From: Candidatus Krumholzibacteriota bacterium
GTDB taxonomy: Bacteria; Krumholzibacteriota; Krumholzibacteriia; JACNKJ01
Reading direction: 5' to 3'
Length of the DNA: 64,000 nt
NCBI GenBank assembly: GCA_016933175.1
Contig: JAFGBK010000070.1
Location: forward strand, 1-64,000
The notes under the pieces were generated by a model, which was given only the letters and a program-made list of their open reading frames with translations, did no database searches and had not been told where the DNA came from. Shown piece after piece: positions 27,093 through 41,968 of this stretch. Within the stretch, counting starts at the first letter, position 1. Every line of letters begins with the position of its first letter. The translations under genes and the position numbers were made by a program.

Positions 27093-29141
27093 TTAGCGGG
27101 AGAGCGTCAGGTTTTCAAGCTTGCGCTGCACATCCCGGAAGTCGGGCTCGAGCTGATAGACCTTGTTGAAGGAGTCGAGGGCGTGGTCCTTCTGGCCCAT
27201 GCGATCGTAGGCCTCCCCCAGCAGATAGTACAGCTCGATGGATGTGCGCCGCGGATGGGGCTCGTCATTGAGGACGCTCTCGAGCAGCGGCAGCACCTCG
27301 TCGGCGCGTCCCAGCGCGAGCAGGCAGCGCGCCATCAGCTCGCGTGTCTTGGGGCTGATGAAGCTGTGCTTGAGGATCTGGTCGAACTCCACCAGGGCCT
27401 CCTCGTGGAGGCCCATCTCCATGTAGGCCACGCCAAGCTGGTAGCGCTCCTCGAGCGCCATGGGGCCGAGCTGCTCCTCCATGCGCTCGCGGAACTCGCC
27501 GAGGACGCGCTCCACCTGCCGGGGCGAATCGCCCGCGTCGTCGGGCACGACCTCGTCGTTGTCCGCGGCCACATCCAGGTTGCTCAGGTCCAGGGCCTCG
27601 ATCTCCGAGAGCTTGGCCTCCACCTCGCCGATCTCCCAGACCTTGCTTCCGTCCTCGTCCGGCTCGCCGGCCTCCGCGCCGTCCGCGAGATCCGCCACGG
27701 CGGGCGCCTCGGCGAAACCGTCCGCGACGAAATCCTCGTCCGCGGGCTGGCCGTCGCCGCCTTCCGCGGCCGCGTCGATGGAAGCCCCGGCGTCCACATC
27801 GGCGCCGCCGTCCATTGCCGCGCCGACGTGGTCGGCGGCGTCCGGCGGCGCCGCGACGCCGGCGGGCCGAAGCAGGAAGTCGTCGTCGCCATCGGAAGGC
27901 CCGCCATCGCCCGGGGCCTCCTCCATCGCGCCGTCGCTGGCCGCCTCGATCGTCTCGCCCCGCCCCTCGTCCCCGGGCGCGGGAGCCTCCTCGCCGGCGT
28001 CAGGGGCGGCCTCGTCGGCGACCGGGAGGCCTCCGGTTTCCTCGTCGTGGCCTTCGTCGTGGCCTTCGTCCCGCCCTGCCTCGAAGCCGGGATCCGTCGC
28101 ATCCGCGGCGTCCATCGCGACGCCATCCGGTTCGCCGCTGGCCGCGTCGGGGCCGGCCGTTTCCGGCGCCTGCGTATCCGATGCCCGCGTCTCGGGCGCC
28201 TCGTCGCGCGCCGGCGGCGTCTCCGTGATGTCCCAGATCTGCGGCCCGCTTCCCATTCCATCGGTCAGTCCGGGAATCCCCCCGGCCAGGGACAGGCCGC
28301 CGGCGCCCGCCTCCGGGATGCCGGGCATGCCGCCCATGTAGGGCCCCGTGTCCTCCAGAGCCCGTTGCCGGGACGTTCCACTGGCGGCCGGCGTCTCGGG
28401 TGCCGTCTCCGGCTCCGGCGCGAGGGCTTCGGCTTCCCCCGCGACATTCGCCGGGTCCGCGTCGATCCCGGGTCCGGCCTCCGCGGCGGCCGCGTCCTCC
28501 GGCGCGGGCGTGGCCAGCCCCGCCGCGGGCGAGACGCCGGGCGTGAGGTGCTCGGCGGCCTCCCGCAGCTGGCGGGCCTTGCCGGCGTCGCCCTCGCGAT
28601 CCTCCACCAGGTCGGCGATGCGCAGGGTCACGATGCGGGCCTGATCCATGTCGCCCGCCTGGGCGTAGGCCGTGGCAGCGAATTCCAGGACCTTCAGGTT
28701 GGCCGCGTGGAGCTGCTCGGCCTCGGCCAGCATCCGGGCGAACTCGTTCCGGTCGGTGTTGGGATCATCCGCGTAGTAATGCAGGGCCTCGAGCATCCCC
28801 TCGGCGCCGTCAGCCAGGAAGCCCTGGCGCGATTTCAGCTCCCCCAGGAGCCAGACCGCCTCGCGGAGTTCGGGCTCGAGCCGCAGCACCTTCTTGCACA
28901 GGGCGGCGCCGTTGGGGTACATGCCCAGGTTCCGGTATCCCTTGACACCCTCCATGAAGCTGGCGATGGCCTCGTCCCGCCGCCCCGTCTTGAGGTAGAT
29001 GTCCCCGAGCTGGTTGAAATAGGCCGGTTGAGCGTCCTGGCTGACCATTTTGCCCAGTATGCTGAGCGCTTCTTCCCAGTCCGACTGCTGCATGGCCAGG
29101 CTGAGCTGGCGCTTCATCTCCTGGATGCGGCTCAAGGACAC
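27093..29141 (-). CDS. large TPR protein with central acidic/Ala-rich low-complexity linker (GTG start likely)
   Basis: Two TPR blocks (AYFNQLGDIYLKTGRRDEAIASFMEG; ERYQLGVAYMEMGLHEEALVEFDQILK) separated by about 300 aa of A/E/D/G-rich sequence. Confidence 0.8.
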   Translation of the reverse strand: MSLSRIQEMKRQLSLAMQQSDWEEALSILGKMVSQDAQPAYFNQLGDIYLKTGRRDEAIASFMEGVKGYRNLGMYPNGAALCKKVLRLEPELREAVWLLGELKSRQGFLADGAEGMLEALHYYADDPNTDRNEFARMLAEAEQLHAANLKVLEFAATAYAQAGDMDQARIVTLRIADLVEDREGDAGKARQLREAAEHLTPGVSPAAGLATPAPEDAAAAEAGPGIDADPANVAGEAEALAPEPETAPETPAASGTSRQRALEDTGPYMGGMPGIPEAGAGGLSLAGGIPGLTDGMGSGPQIWDITETPPARDEAPETRASDTQAPETAGPDAASGEPDGVAMDAADATDPGFEAGRDEGHDEGHDEETGGLPVADEAAPDAGEEAPAPGDEGRGETIEAASDGAMEEAPGDGGPSDGDDDFLLRPAGVAAPPDAADHVGAAMDGGADVDAGASIDAAAEGGDGQPADEDFVADGFAEAPAVADLADGAEAGEPDEDGSKVWEIGEVEAKLSEIEALDLSNLDVAADNDEVVPDDAGDSPRQVERVLGEFRERMEEQLGPMALEERYQLGVAYMEMGLHEEALVEFDQILKHSFISPKTRELMARCLLALGRADEVLPLLESVLNDEPHPRRTSIELYYLLGEAYDRMGQKDHALDSFNKVYQLEPDFRDVQRKLENLTLSR

Positions 29142-29184
29142 TCCTTCCCACGTACCACCCAGAGGGTGGAGCCGCCCGCCCGGC

Positions 29185-29200
29185 TGCAAGGGTCATTCCA
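29185..29200 (-). promoter_or_regulatory. sigma-54 (-24/-12) promoter of the TPR protein gene
   Basis: Minus strand TGGAATGACCCTTGCA, exact spacing, 44 bp upstream of GTG start. Confidence 0.75.
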
Positions 29201-29201
29201 G

Positions 29202-29348
29202 CGGGACGGGCCTGCTGACCACCACCAAGCGCCTTGCCCGGACGGCACTTGGCCGGACGGCCGGACACGCGGCCCGGCGCTCCGACGTGGGGCTCGGAAG
29301 CGCAGAATTCCAGGCCGCGTTGCAAAATGGAGAGCGGGATCCGGACGG
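29202..29348. repeat. repeated CCGGACGG-type octamers upstream of TPR gene
   Basis: CGGGACGG at 29202-29209, CCGGACGG at 29238-29245, 29253-29260 and 29341-29348. Confidence 0.4.
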
Positions 29349-29366
29349 TCCCCGTGGTCGGGTCGT

Positions 29367-30662
29367 CTAGACGGGCCGGGGCCGGTCGCGCAGCTCCGAC
29401 TCGGTGAAGCAGATTTCGCGCCCGGCGATGAGCACCCGGTCCACCGAGGCGAAGCCCATGTGATAGGGCAGCTCCCGCAGGTCCGCAGCGTCGTGGACGA
29501 GCAGGTCCGCCCGCTTGCCCGGGACGAGACTGCCGGCCTGTTCGCCCTCCCCGCAGGCCCACGCCGCGTTGTGGGTGGCGGCGACGAGGGCCTCGGCGGG
29601 ATCCAGGCGCAGGGCGCTGCAGGCCAGGGACAGGACCAGACCCATGGACTCGCAGCAGGCGCTGCCGGGATTGAAGTCCGTGGCGAGGGCCACGGCGACG
29701 CCGGCCGCCACCATCTTCCGCGCCGGCGCGAAGGTGGTGCTGGCCAGCCCCAGGCTGGTGGCCGGCAGCAGGACGGCCACCGTGCCGCTCGCCGCCAGGG
29801 CGTCCAGGTCGCCCTCGGCGATGACGATGAGGTGCTCGGCGCTGGTGGCCTCGAGGCGGGCCGCCAGGGCGGCGCCGCCGTAGCCGGGCGCGATCTCGTC
29901 GGCGTGGATCTTGAGACCGAGGCCCAGGCCGCGGGCGGAGCGCAGGATGCGCTCGCTCTCGTCCAGGGTGAAGACCGTGGGCTCGCAGAAGACGTCGCAG
30001 AAGCGGGCGATGCCCTGCTTCGCCACGGCCGGCAGCCAGACGTCGCAGAGCTCGTCCACGTAGGCCTCGCGGTCCTCCCGCCGCTCGGCCGGGATCTCGT
30101 GGGCGCCGAGGAAGGTGGGCACCAGGGTCGCCGGCAGGGACCCGTCGAGGTCGCGGATCAGGCGCAGGGCCCTCAGCTCCTGCTCGAGGTTCAGGCCATA
30201 ACCGCTTTTCAACTCGATCGTTGTGCTGCCGTTACGGATCATCCGCCGCAGGCGCGGCAGGCTCAGGGCCGCGATCTCGCCGTCGCTGCGCTCCCGGAAG
30301 TCCGAGACGCTGGCGTGGATGCCGCCGCCCGAGGCGGCGATCTCCACGTAGGGCGTCCCCGCCACGCGCAGGGCGTACTCGTCGGCCCGGTAGCGGCCGA
30401 ACAGGGCGTGGGTGTGGGGATCCACGTAGCCGGGCGTCACCAGGGCGCCGCCGGCGTCGATGACGCGGGCGCCGGCCGCCAGGTCCACCTGGCGGCGCAC
30501 GGCATCGGCCGGGCCGGCCGCTACCACGCGCCCGGCCGCCGCGGCCAGGGCGGCGCCCGCCACCAGCCCGGCGTCGGCCAGGTCCGGGCCCCGCCGGGGA
30601 CCCGCGGGCCCCCGCAGCGTGGCCAGCTGGCCGATGTTCCCGACGAGGAGGTCGGCCTTCAT
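29367..30662 (-). CDS. hutI: imidazolonepropionase
   Basis: 431 aa; [66 protein letters not shown]. Confidence 0.95.
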   Translation of the reverse strand: MKADLLVGNIGQLATLRGPAGPRRGPDLADAGLVAGAALAAAAGRVVAAGPADAVRRQVDLAAGARVIDAGGALVTPGYVDPHTHALFGRYRADEYALRVAGTPYVEIAASGGGIHASVSDFRERSDGEIAALSLPRLRRMIRNGSTTIELKSGYGLNLEQELRALRLIRDLDGSLPATLVPTFLGAHEIPAERREDREAYVDELCDVWLPAVAKQGIARFCDVFCEPTVFTLDESERILRSARGLGLGLKIHADEIAPGYGGAALAARLEATSAEHLIVIAEGDLDALAASGTVAVLLPATSLGLASTTFAPARKMVAAGVAVALATDFNPGSACCESMGLVLSLACSALRLDPAEALVAATHNAAWACGEGEQAGSLVPGKRADLLVHDAADLRELPYHMGFASVDRVLIAGREICFTESELRDRPRPV

Positions 30663-32323
30663 TTCACCAGCGGGGTCCTCACGCCCCGCGCGGCGGCCGT
30701 GGCCAGGGCCTTTTCGTAGCCGGCGTCGGCGTGGCGCATGATGCCCGTGCCGGGATCGCAGGTGAGCACCCGCTCCAGGCGCGTGGCGGCGGCGTCGGTG
30801 CCGTCGGCCACGATGACCATGCCGGCGTGGATGGAATTGCCGATGCCCACGCCCCCGCCGTGGTGGATGGACACCCAGGTGGCGCCGCTCACGGCGTTGA
30901 GCAGGGCGTTGAGCAGGGGCCAGTCGGCCACGGCGTCGCTGCCGTCGCGCATACCCTCGGTTTCGCGGTAGGGACTCGCCACGGAGCCGCTGTCCAGGTG
31001 GTCGCGGCCGATGACGATGGGCGCGCTGACGGCGCCGCTGCGCACCAGCTCGTTGAAGGCCAGGCCGGCCCGCGCCCGCTCGCCGTAGCCCAGCCAGCAG
31101 ATGCGACTGGGCAGCCCCTGGAAGCGGACGCGCTCCGCCGCCAGGCGGATCCACCGGGCCAGCGCCTCGTCCGCGGGGAACAGCTCCAGGATCGCCGCGT
31201 CCGTGCGCGCGATGTCCGCCGGATCACCCGACAGGGCCGCCCAGCGGAAGGGGCCCTTGCCCTCGCAGAACAGCGGCCGGATGAAGGCGGGCACGAAGCC
31301 GGGGAAGTCGAAGGCGTGGGGCTCGCCGCCCTTGACCGCCCCGCCGCGGATGTTGTTGCCGTAGTCGAAGACCACGGCGCCGGCCTTCCGCAGGGCCAGC
31401 ATGGCCCGCACGTGCACGGCCATGGAGGCATAGGCGCGGCGCACGTGCTCGTCGGGATCGCTCTTGCGCAGGGCGCGGGCTTCCGCGAGGCTCAGGCCCG
31501 CCGGCACGTAGCCCTCGAGGGGATCATGGGCGCTGGTCTGATCGGTGACCAGGTCGGGCACCACACCGGCCGCGAGGACGGCCGGGAAGACATCGGCGGC
31601 ATTGCCCAGCAGGCCCACCGACAGGGGCTCGCCCTTGGCCTTGGCCTCCCCGCACCGCCGCAGGGCCTCGTCCAGGTCCGCGCTCTTGACGTCCAGGTAG
31701 CGGTGCTCCAGGCGGCGGTCGATGCGCGCCTCGTCCACCTCGACGACGAGGGCCACGCCCTCGTTCATGGTGACGGCCAGGGGCTGGGCGCCGCCCATGC
31801 CGCCCAGGCCGCCGGTGAGGGTCAGCGTGCCCTTGAGACTGCCGCCGAAGTGCTGGCGCGCCGCCTCGGCGAGGGTCTCGTAGGTACCCTGGAGAATGCC
31901 CTGCGTGCCGATGTAGATCCAGGAGCCGGCCGTCATCTGCCCGTACATCATCAGGCCGCGCTTCTCCAGCTCCCAGAAGTGCTCCCAGGTCGCCCAGGCG
32001 GGCACGAGCTGGCTGTTGACGATGAGCACGCGCGGCGCGTCCGCGTGGGTGCGGAAGATGCCCACGGGCTTGCCGGACTGCACCAGCAGCGTCTCGTCGT
32101 CCGCCAGCTCTTGCAGGGCGGCGACGATGGCCCGGAAGCTGTCCCAGTCGCGGGCGGCCTTGCCGCGGCCGCCGTAGACCACCAGCTCCTCGGGGATCTC
32201 GGCCACCTCGGGGTCGAGGTTGTTCATCAGCATGCGCAGGGCCGCCTCCTGCAGCCACCCGCGGCAGTTCAGCGCGGTGCCGCGCGGGGCGCGCACCTTG
32301 CCGGGACTCAGGTCCATGGTCAA
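30659..32323 (-). CDS. hutU: urocanate hydratase
   Basis: 554 aa; [69 protein letters not shown]. Confidence 0.97.
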   Translation of the reverse strand: MTMDLSPGKVRAPRGTALNCRGWLQEAALRMLMNNLDPEVAEIPEELVVYGGRGKAARDWDSFRAIVAALQELADDETLLVQSGKPVGIFRTHADAPRVLIVNSQLVPAWATWEHFWELEKRGLMMYGQMTAGSWIYIGTQGILQGTYETLAEAARQHFGGSLKGTLTLTGGLGGMGGAQPLAVTMNEGVALVVEVDEARIDRRLEHRYLDVKSADLDEALRRCGEAKAKGEPLSVGLLGNAADVFPAVLAAGVVPDLVTDQTSAHDPLEGYVPAGLSLAEARALRKSDPDEHVRRAYASMAVHVRAMLALRKAGAVVFDYGNNIRGGAVKGGEPHAFDFPGFVPAFIRPLFCEGKGPFRWAALSGDPADIARTDAAILELFPADEALARWIRLAAERVRFQGLPSRICWLGYGERARAGLAFNELVRSGAVSAPIVIGRDHLDSGSVASPYRETEGMRDGSDAVADWPLLNALLNAVSGATWVSIHHGGGVGIGNSIHAGMVIVADGTDAAATRLERVLTCDPGTGIMRHADAGYEKALATAAARGVRTPLVK

Positions 32324-32359
32324 CCCCCTGTCAGTCTCCGGCCCGGCGGCGCGGACGGG

Positions 32360-34918
32360 TCACGCCTGGGCTCGGTCCAGCGGCGGCCGTGGTCGGGAGA
32401 CATACCAGTCGTGGAGCTCGCTCCGGTAGGAATCGAGATCGAAGGATAGGCGAGCCGCGACGGGAAGGGAACTCAAAAAGCGCTGCCCGTAGCCCTTGTG
32501 CGCCAGGCGGCTGTCGAGCAGGAGCACCAGGCCCTCGTCGCGCCGGCTCCGGATCAGGCGGCCGAAGCCCTGCTTGAAGCGCAGCATGGCCTCCGGGATC
32601 ATGTAGTCGAGGAAGGGCTCGCCGCCGCCGGCCTGGATGCGCTCGCAGCGCGCCTCCACCAGGGGCTCGGTGGGCACGGCGAAGGGCAGGCGGCTGATGG
32701 CCAGGATCTTCAGGCTCTCGCCGGGGAAATCCACGCCCTCCCAGAAGCTGGCGGTGCCCAGGAGCACCGCGCCCGGCTGCGTGCGGAAGCGGCGCGCCAG
32801 GGCGTCGCGGCCGGCGTCGGGCCGCTGCACCAGCAGCCGCCGCTCGCTGAAGCCCGCCTCCACCAGGCCGGCGTGGACCCGCGTCAGATCGCGGTAGCTG
32901 GTGAAGAGCAGCAGGGCCGAGAGCGGGTAGCGCTCCAGGGTCTCGGCCAGGAGGGCGACCATGGCCTCCATGCGACCCGGAGCGCCCGGCGCCGGCAGGA
33001 AGGCCGGCAGCACCAGGCGCGTCTGCTCCTCGTAGTCGAAGGGGCTGTCCAGGGCCAGGGCGTGGAGCTCGCGACCGCTGCGGTCCAGCCCCACCTTGCC
33101 CGCGAAGTAGTCGAAGCCGCCCTCCACGGCCAGCGTGGCGCTGGTCAGCACAGCCGCCGCCAGCCCCTCCCGGAAGAAATCCCCCAGCTCGGCGCGCACC
33201 TCCACCGGGCTGGCCACCAGCTCGCGCGGCTCGCCGCGCGGCGTGCCCTCCAGGTAGAAGACGAAGTCCTCGTCCGCCGCGGCCAGGAGGAAGTCCACGC
33301 GCCGGCGTAGCTCGCCCAGGGCGGCGGCCAGGCGCGTCAGGCGCTCGGCCTCGTCCCGCGCCGCCGTGTCGCCGGCGTCGCGCAGGGCCGCCGCCAGGCG
33401 GCCGGCGTCCTGCTCCACCTCCAGGGCGCGCCGTTGCAGGGCCTCGCGCGGTCCGGCCAGGTGGCCCGCCAGATCCTGCGCCTCCCGGTAGCGCAAGCGG
33501 CCGGCGCGGGCCAGGGCCTCGCCGAGTCCCGGCTGGCGGCCGAGTGTGTCCAGCAGGTCACCCAGGTCCCGGCGCAGCTCGGCCAGGGAGGCGAGCAGAC
33601 GCTCGCGGCGCGCCGCCGGGCCGCCCGCCGCGTCGTCCCCGCGCCGGCCCAGGCGCGCGGACGCCGGCAGCCAGGCGGACAGGGCGGCGGCGCTCCAGCG
33701 GGGCAGCCGGTCGGGCGGGGCGGCCACGGCCAGCGCCTCCTCGAGGATGCGGCGCGAGAGGCTCACGCCCAGGGCGCGCGTGGCCACCTCGTCCAGGCGC
33801 TGCGCCTCGTCGATGACGAGGTAGGCGTAGTCCCCCAGCACGCCGCGCCCCACGGCACGGTCGGCCAGCAGCAGGGAGTGGTTGACCACCACCAGCGGCC
33901 GGTCGCGGGCCCGCTCCCGCGCCCGCTGCAGCCAGCAGATCCCGCGCACGCGGCAGCGGGCCTCGTCCAGGCCGTCGGCGGGAACCGCCAGCTCGCGCAG
34001 GCGGGCGTAGGGCAGGAGCGGATTGCCGTCGAGCTCCTCGAGAAGGCCCTCCCGCGTGCGGCGGCGCCAGACGGCCAGGGCCGCGGCGGCCAGGCGCTCG
34101 CCGCGCCCCGGCCCCGCCTCGCTCAGCGCGCGGTCCAGGCGGCGGCGGCAGGCGTAGTTCTCGCGCCCCTTGAGGAGGGCCGCGCGCACGGGATACCAGT
34201 TCGTTCCCTGCAGGAGCGGGAGGTCGCGCCCCAGGAGCTGGTCCTGGAGGTTGCGCGTGTGGGTGGACAGGATCACCCGCTCGCCCGCCATGAGGGCGAA
34301 CAGGCCGGCCGGCACGAGGTAGGCCAGGCTCTTGCCGACGCCCGTGGGCGCCTCGACGACGAGGTCGCTGCCGCCGGTCAGGCTCTGCCAGACGGCCAGG
34401 GCCATCTGGAGCTGTCCCGGCCGGGCCTCCCAGTCGCCGCCGCGCAGGGCGGCCAGGCGGCCGCCCGCGCCGAAGATGTCGGCCAGGAGCGCCTCGCCGC
34501 GCGCGAGGTCCGTCTCGCCGTAGGGCGACGGGGCCGGCGGCGGCTCGGGGATCGGCCCGGCCGGCGCCTCGCCCGCCAGGCGCGCCTCGGCGGCCGCGCG
34601 CCCGCCGGCCGCGGCGAAGGCCGCCCATGCGCCCGCGTCGAGGCCGTCCAGGAGAGTCTGGACGAGCCCCCAGTCCTCGGCGGTGAGATCGCCCCAGGGC
34701 AGCGCCGCCAGCGCCCCGGCCAGGCGCCCCGCGTCCGCCTCCGCCAGGGCGGGATCGCGGGCGTCCCCGGCGGCGCCCGTGCTGTCATCGGGATCGAAGA
34801 CGGCGAGGAATTCGGGCAAGGGCAGGCGCTGCGGACCGCGGCTGCCGTCGCGGACCAGGTTCCAGGCCCCGGCGTCGTCCAGGGCCGCGTCGATGCGGAA
34901 GCGGAAGTCTAGGTTCAT
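32360..34918 (-). CDS. DinG/Rad3-family ATP-dependent helicase
   Basis: 852 aa; VVEAPTGVGKSLAYLVPA, DEAQRLDEVATRALG (DEAQ box), VLLGTASFWEGVDFPGESLKILAISRLPF, QGFGRLIRSRRDEG. Confidence 0.92.
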   Translation of the reverse strand: MNLDFRFRIDAALDDAGAWNLVRDGSRGPQRLPLPEFLAVFDPDDSTGAAGDARDPALAEADAGRLAGALAALPWGDLTAEDWGLVQTLLDGLDAGAWAAFAAAGGRAAAEARLAGEAPAGPIPEPPPAPSPYGETDLARGEALLADIFGAGGRLAALRGGDWEARPGQLQMALAVWQSLTGGSDLVVEAPTGVGKSLAYLVPAGLFALMAGERVILSTHTRNLQDQLLGRDLPLLQGTNWYPVRAALLKGRENYACRRRLDRALSEAGPGRGERLAAAALAVWRRRTREGLLEELDGNPLLPYARLRELAVPADGLDEARCRVRGICWLQRARERARDRPLVVVNHSLLLADRAVGRGVLGDYAYLVIDEAQRLDEVATRALGVSLSRRILEEALAVAAPPDRLPRWSAAALSAWLPASARLGRRGDDAAGGPAARRERLLASLAELRRDLGDLLDTLGRQPGLGEALARAGRLRYREAQDLAGHLAGPREALQRRALEVEQDAGRLAAALRDAGDTAARDEAERLTRLAAALGELRRRVDFLLAAADEDFVFYLEGTPRGEPRELVASPVEVRAELGDFFREGLAAAVLTSATLAVEGGFDYFAGKVGLDRSGRELHALALDSPFDYEEQTRLVLPAFLPAPGAPGRMEAMVALLAETLERYPLSALLLFTSYRDLTRVHAGLVEAGFSERRLLVQRPDAGRDALARRFRTQPGAVLLGTASFWEGVDFPGESLKILAISRLPFAVPTEPLVEARCERIQAGGGEPFLDYMIPEAMLRFKQGFGRLIRSRRDEGLVLLLDSRLAHKGYGQRFLSSLPVAARLSFDLDSYRSELHDWYVSRPRPPLDRAQA

Positions 34919-35010
34919 GGCGCCTCGGCCCGGCCCGGGGCCGGGCCCGCCAGTATGGACCAGCCCCGCAGCGCGGGCAAGAGCCTCCGCCCGCGGCGCG
35001 GCCAAAGGGT

Positions 35011-35039
35011 TTGCGCGTCCCGCCGACATCCTCTAGATT
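35011..35039 (+). promoter_or_regulatory. candidate sigma-70 promoter for dsbD
   Basis: TTGCGC - N17 - TAGATT, 29 bp upstream of ATG. Confidence 0.4.
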
Positions 35040-35068
35040 GACTCGGAATCTCCGCAGCGAGGTGATCC

Positions 35069-36958
35069 ATGCTCCGTCCCCCTCGCGCCCTCGCGCGCGT
35101 CCTCATCGCCGGCCTGGTACTCGCGGCGCCCGCCGCGGCCCTGGCGGCCGCCGAGGACGAGTCCCCTCTCGACGCGGGCGGCTTCGGCCCGCCGCCGATC
35201 GCGGTCCGCCTGCAGCCGCTGATCGAGCCCGCGGTGGCCGGTGAGGCGCTGCCCCTGGCCCTCGTCTACTCGGTGCCCGCGGGTCAGCACCTGACCGACG
35301 CCTTCCTGGCCGTGACCTTCACCAGCGAGCCGCCGCTGGAGTTCGCGCCGCCCGTCCTGCCCGCGGGCACGCTGGAGGAAGGCTTCACGGTCTTCCGCGG
35401 CGAGGTGGCCGTGTGGACCACGGTGCACCTGCCGGCGGACCTGACCGAGCTGCTCCTCCACGCCCGCGCCGAGTACCAGGTCTGCCAGGAGGGCGAGGTG
35501 GAGATGTGCTTCCCGCCCGGCGAGGCGGAGACCTCCCTTCGCCTGGCGCCGGCGGCGGCGGGCACGGCCTGGCGGAGCGTGGCGCTCGCCGGCGTGACGC
35601 CGCCCGCGCGCCTGGCCGGATCGCCGGCCCCGGCGGACGCTGGGGTTGCCGGCAGGGACGACGCGCCGGCGGGCGGCGGCCTGGCCGGACGCCTGGAGGG
35701 CGCCCTGGCCCGCGGCTCCTGGCTGGCCTTCCTCATCGTCTTCCTGGGCGGGATCCTCACCAGCTTCACGCCCTGCGTCTATCCGGTGATCCCCCTGACC
35801 ATCGGCTACATCGGCGGCAGCGCCGGCGGGAATCCCGTCAAGGGATTCATCATGTCCCTCTGGTTCGTGCTGGGCATCGCCGTCACCTACTCGGCGCTGG
35901 GCCTGGCGGCCGCCGCCACGGGCGGCGCCTTCGGCCAGGCCGTGCAGAACGCGTGGGTCAGCGGCGCCGTCGCGGCCGTCGTCTTCGCCATGGGCCTGTC
36001 CATGGCGGGCCTCTTCGACATCCAGATCTCCAGCGGCGTGGCCTCGCGCCTGGGCGGCGCCCGCACGGGATGGCTGGGCCCCCTGCTCATGGGATTCGGC
36101 ACGGGGCTCATCGCCGCGCCCTGCGTAGGCCCGGTGCTCATCGTGCTGCTGACCTGGGTGGCCACCACGGGCAGCCTCTTCCTGGGCTTCTGGCTGCTGT
36201 TCGTCTTCGCCCTGGGCCTCGGGCTGCTCTTCATCGTGCTGGGCACCTTCAGCGGCGCCATCACCGCCCTGCCGGGCGCCGGCACCTGGATGATCGGCGT
36301 CAAGCGCTTCTTCGCCCTGGTGCTCTTCATCATGGCCTTCTACTTCCTCGGGCGCGTGGTCCCGCAGTGGGTGACGGCCGTGCTGACGGGCGCGACGCTG
36401 GTGCTCTGCGCCAGCGCCTGGGGCGCCTTCCACGCCGTCCCGGCAGACGCGGGCGCGCGGCCGGGAATCCTCAAGGGACTGCTCCTGTTCATCTGGCTCG
36501 TGGGCGCCCTGAACCTGCTGGTCGGCCTGGCCGAGGGCTTCGCGCCCGATCTGCTGCCGCGCGGCGGCGGCTCGGCCGCCGTGGCACCGGCGGCCGAGCC
36601 CGAATGGATCTGGAACGACGAGGATGGCTTCGCCCGCGCCCGCCAGGCGGGCACGCCCGTGATGATGGACTTCTGGGCGGAGTGGTGCGCGGCCTGCAAG
36701 GAGCTGGACCACGAGACCTACAACCAGCCGGAGGTCCTCGCCCTCGCCTCGCGTTTCACGAGCATCAAGATGGACATGACCGCGCGCAACGACGCCAACC
36801 GGGCCCTGCTCGACCGCTACCAGGTGCATGGCATGCCCACGGTCATCTTCTTCGATTCCGACGGCCGGGAACTCGAGCGCTTCTCCGGCTTCGTGGACGC
36901 GGCGACCCTCGCCCCCGTCATGGAGCGCGTGCTGGCGGCCGACACCCCCGACGATTGA
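35069..36958 (+). CDS. dsbD: thiol:disulfide interchange protein DsbD
   Basis: 629 aa; N-terminal DsbD-alpha-like domain, TM domain GGILTSFTPCVYPVIPLTIGYIGG...GLIAAPCVGPVL, C-terminal thioredoxin FWAEWCAACKELD. Confidence 0.95.
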   Translation: MLRPPRALARVLIAGLVLAAPAAALAAAEDESPLDAGGFGPPPIAVRLQPLIEPAVAGEALPLALVYSVPAGQHLTDAFLAVTFTSEPPLEFAPPVLPAGTLEEGFTVFRGEVAVWTTVHLPADLTELLLHARAEYQVCQEGEVEMCFPPGEAETSLRLAPAAAGTAWRSVALAGVTPPARLAGSPAPADAGVAGRDDAPAGGGLAGRLEGALARGSWLAFLIVFLGGILTSFTPCVYPVIPLTIGYIGGSAGGNPVKGFIMSLWFVLGIAVTYSALGLAAAATGGAFGQAVQNAWVSGAVAAVVFAMGLSMAGLFDIQISSGVASRLGGARTGWLGPLLMGFGTGLIAAPCVGPVLIVLLTWVATTGSLFLGFWLLFVFALGLGLLFIVLGTFSGAITALPGAGTWMIGVKRFFALVLFIMAFYFLGRVVPQWVTAVLTGATLVLCASAWGAFHAVPADAGARPGILKGLLLFIWLVGALNLLVGLAEGFAPDLLPRGGGSAAVAPAAEPEWIWNDEDGFARARQAGTPVMMDFWAEWCAACKELDHETYNQPEVLALASRFTSIKMDMTARNDANRALLDRYQVHGMPTVIFFDSDGRELERFSGFVDAATLAPVMERVLAADTPDD

Positions 36959-36991
36959 TCCACGGCCCGACGGGCCGGACCAGGAGGAACC

Positions 36992-37315
36992 ATGAGTGAC
37001 GTCCTGCACCTGACCGACGAGAACTTCCAGAGCGAGGTCATGGAGAGTGACATCCCCGTCCTCGTCGACTTCAGCGCCGCCTGGTGCGGTCCCTGCAAGA
37101 AGCTGGATCCCATCATCGCCGAGCTGGCCAATGACTACGCCGGCCGCGTCAAGGTGGCCCACGTGGACGTCGACCAGGCCCGCCAGACGGCCATCAAGTA
37201 CGGCATCCTGTCCGTGCCCACGGTGCTCTACATGAAGGGCGGGCGGATCACCGCCACCCAGATGGGCATCGAGTCCAAGAACGACATGGTGAAGAAGCTC
37301 GACGCCATGCTCTAG
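36992..37315 (+). CDS. trxA: thioredoxin
   Basis: 107 aa; VDFSAAWCGPCKKLDPIIAELA, IKYGILSVPTVLYMKGG; AGGAGG ribosome-binding site upstream. Confidence 0.96.
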   Translation: MSDVLHLTDENFQSEVMESDIPVLVDFSAAWCGPCKKLDPIIAELANDYAGRVKVAHVDVDQARQTAIKYGILSVPTVLYMKGGRITATQMGIESKNDMVKKLDAML

Positions 37316-37345
37316 AACGCGGCACGCGATCACCAGCCGGCGACG

Positions 37346-37369
37346 ACGGCGGGGCACCGGCCCCGCCGT
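37346..37369 (+). terminator. terminator between convergent trxA and methyltransferase genes
   Basis: 9-bp stem ACGGCGGGG-CACCGG-CCCCGCCGT followed by TTCG on + strand. Confidence 0.5.
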
Positions 37370-37400
37370 TTCGCGTCGGGATCCGCCCCTCGCCGCTGGT

Positions 37401-41964
<4,564 letters not shown>

Positions 41965-41968
41965 CCTC

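Noticed and set aside
27183-30719. 1178-aa plus-strand ORF
   Set aside because: Antisense to the TPR gene, the intergenic sigma-54 region and hutI; crosses several real gene boundaries
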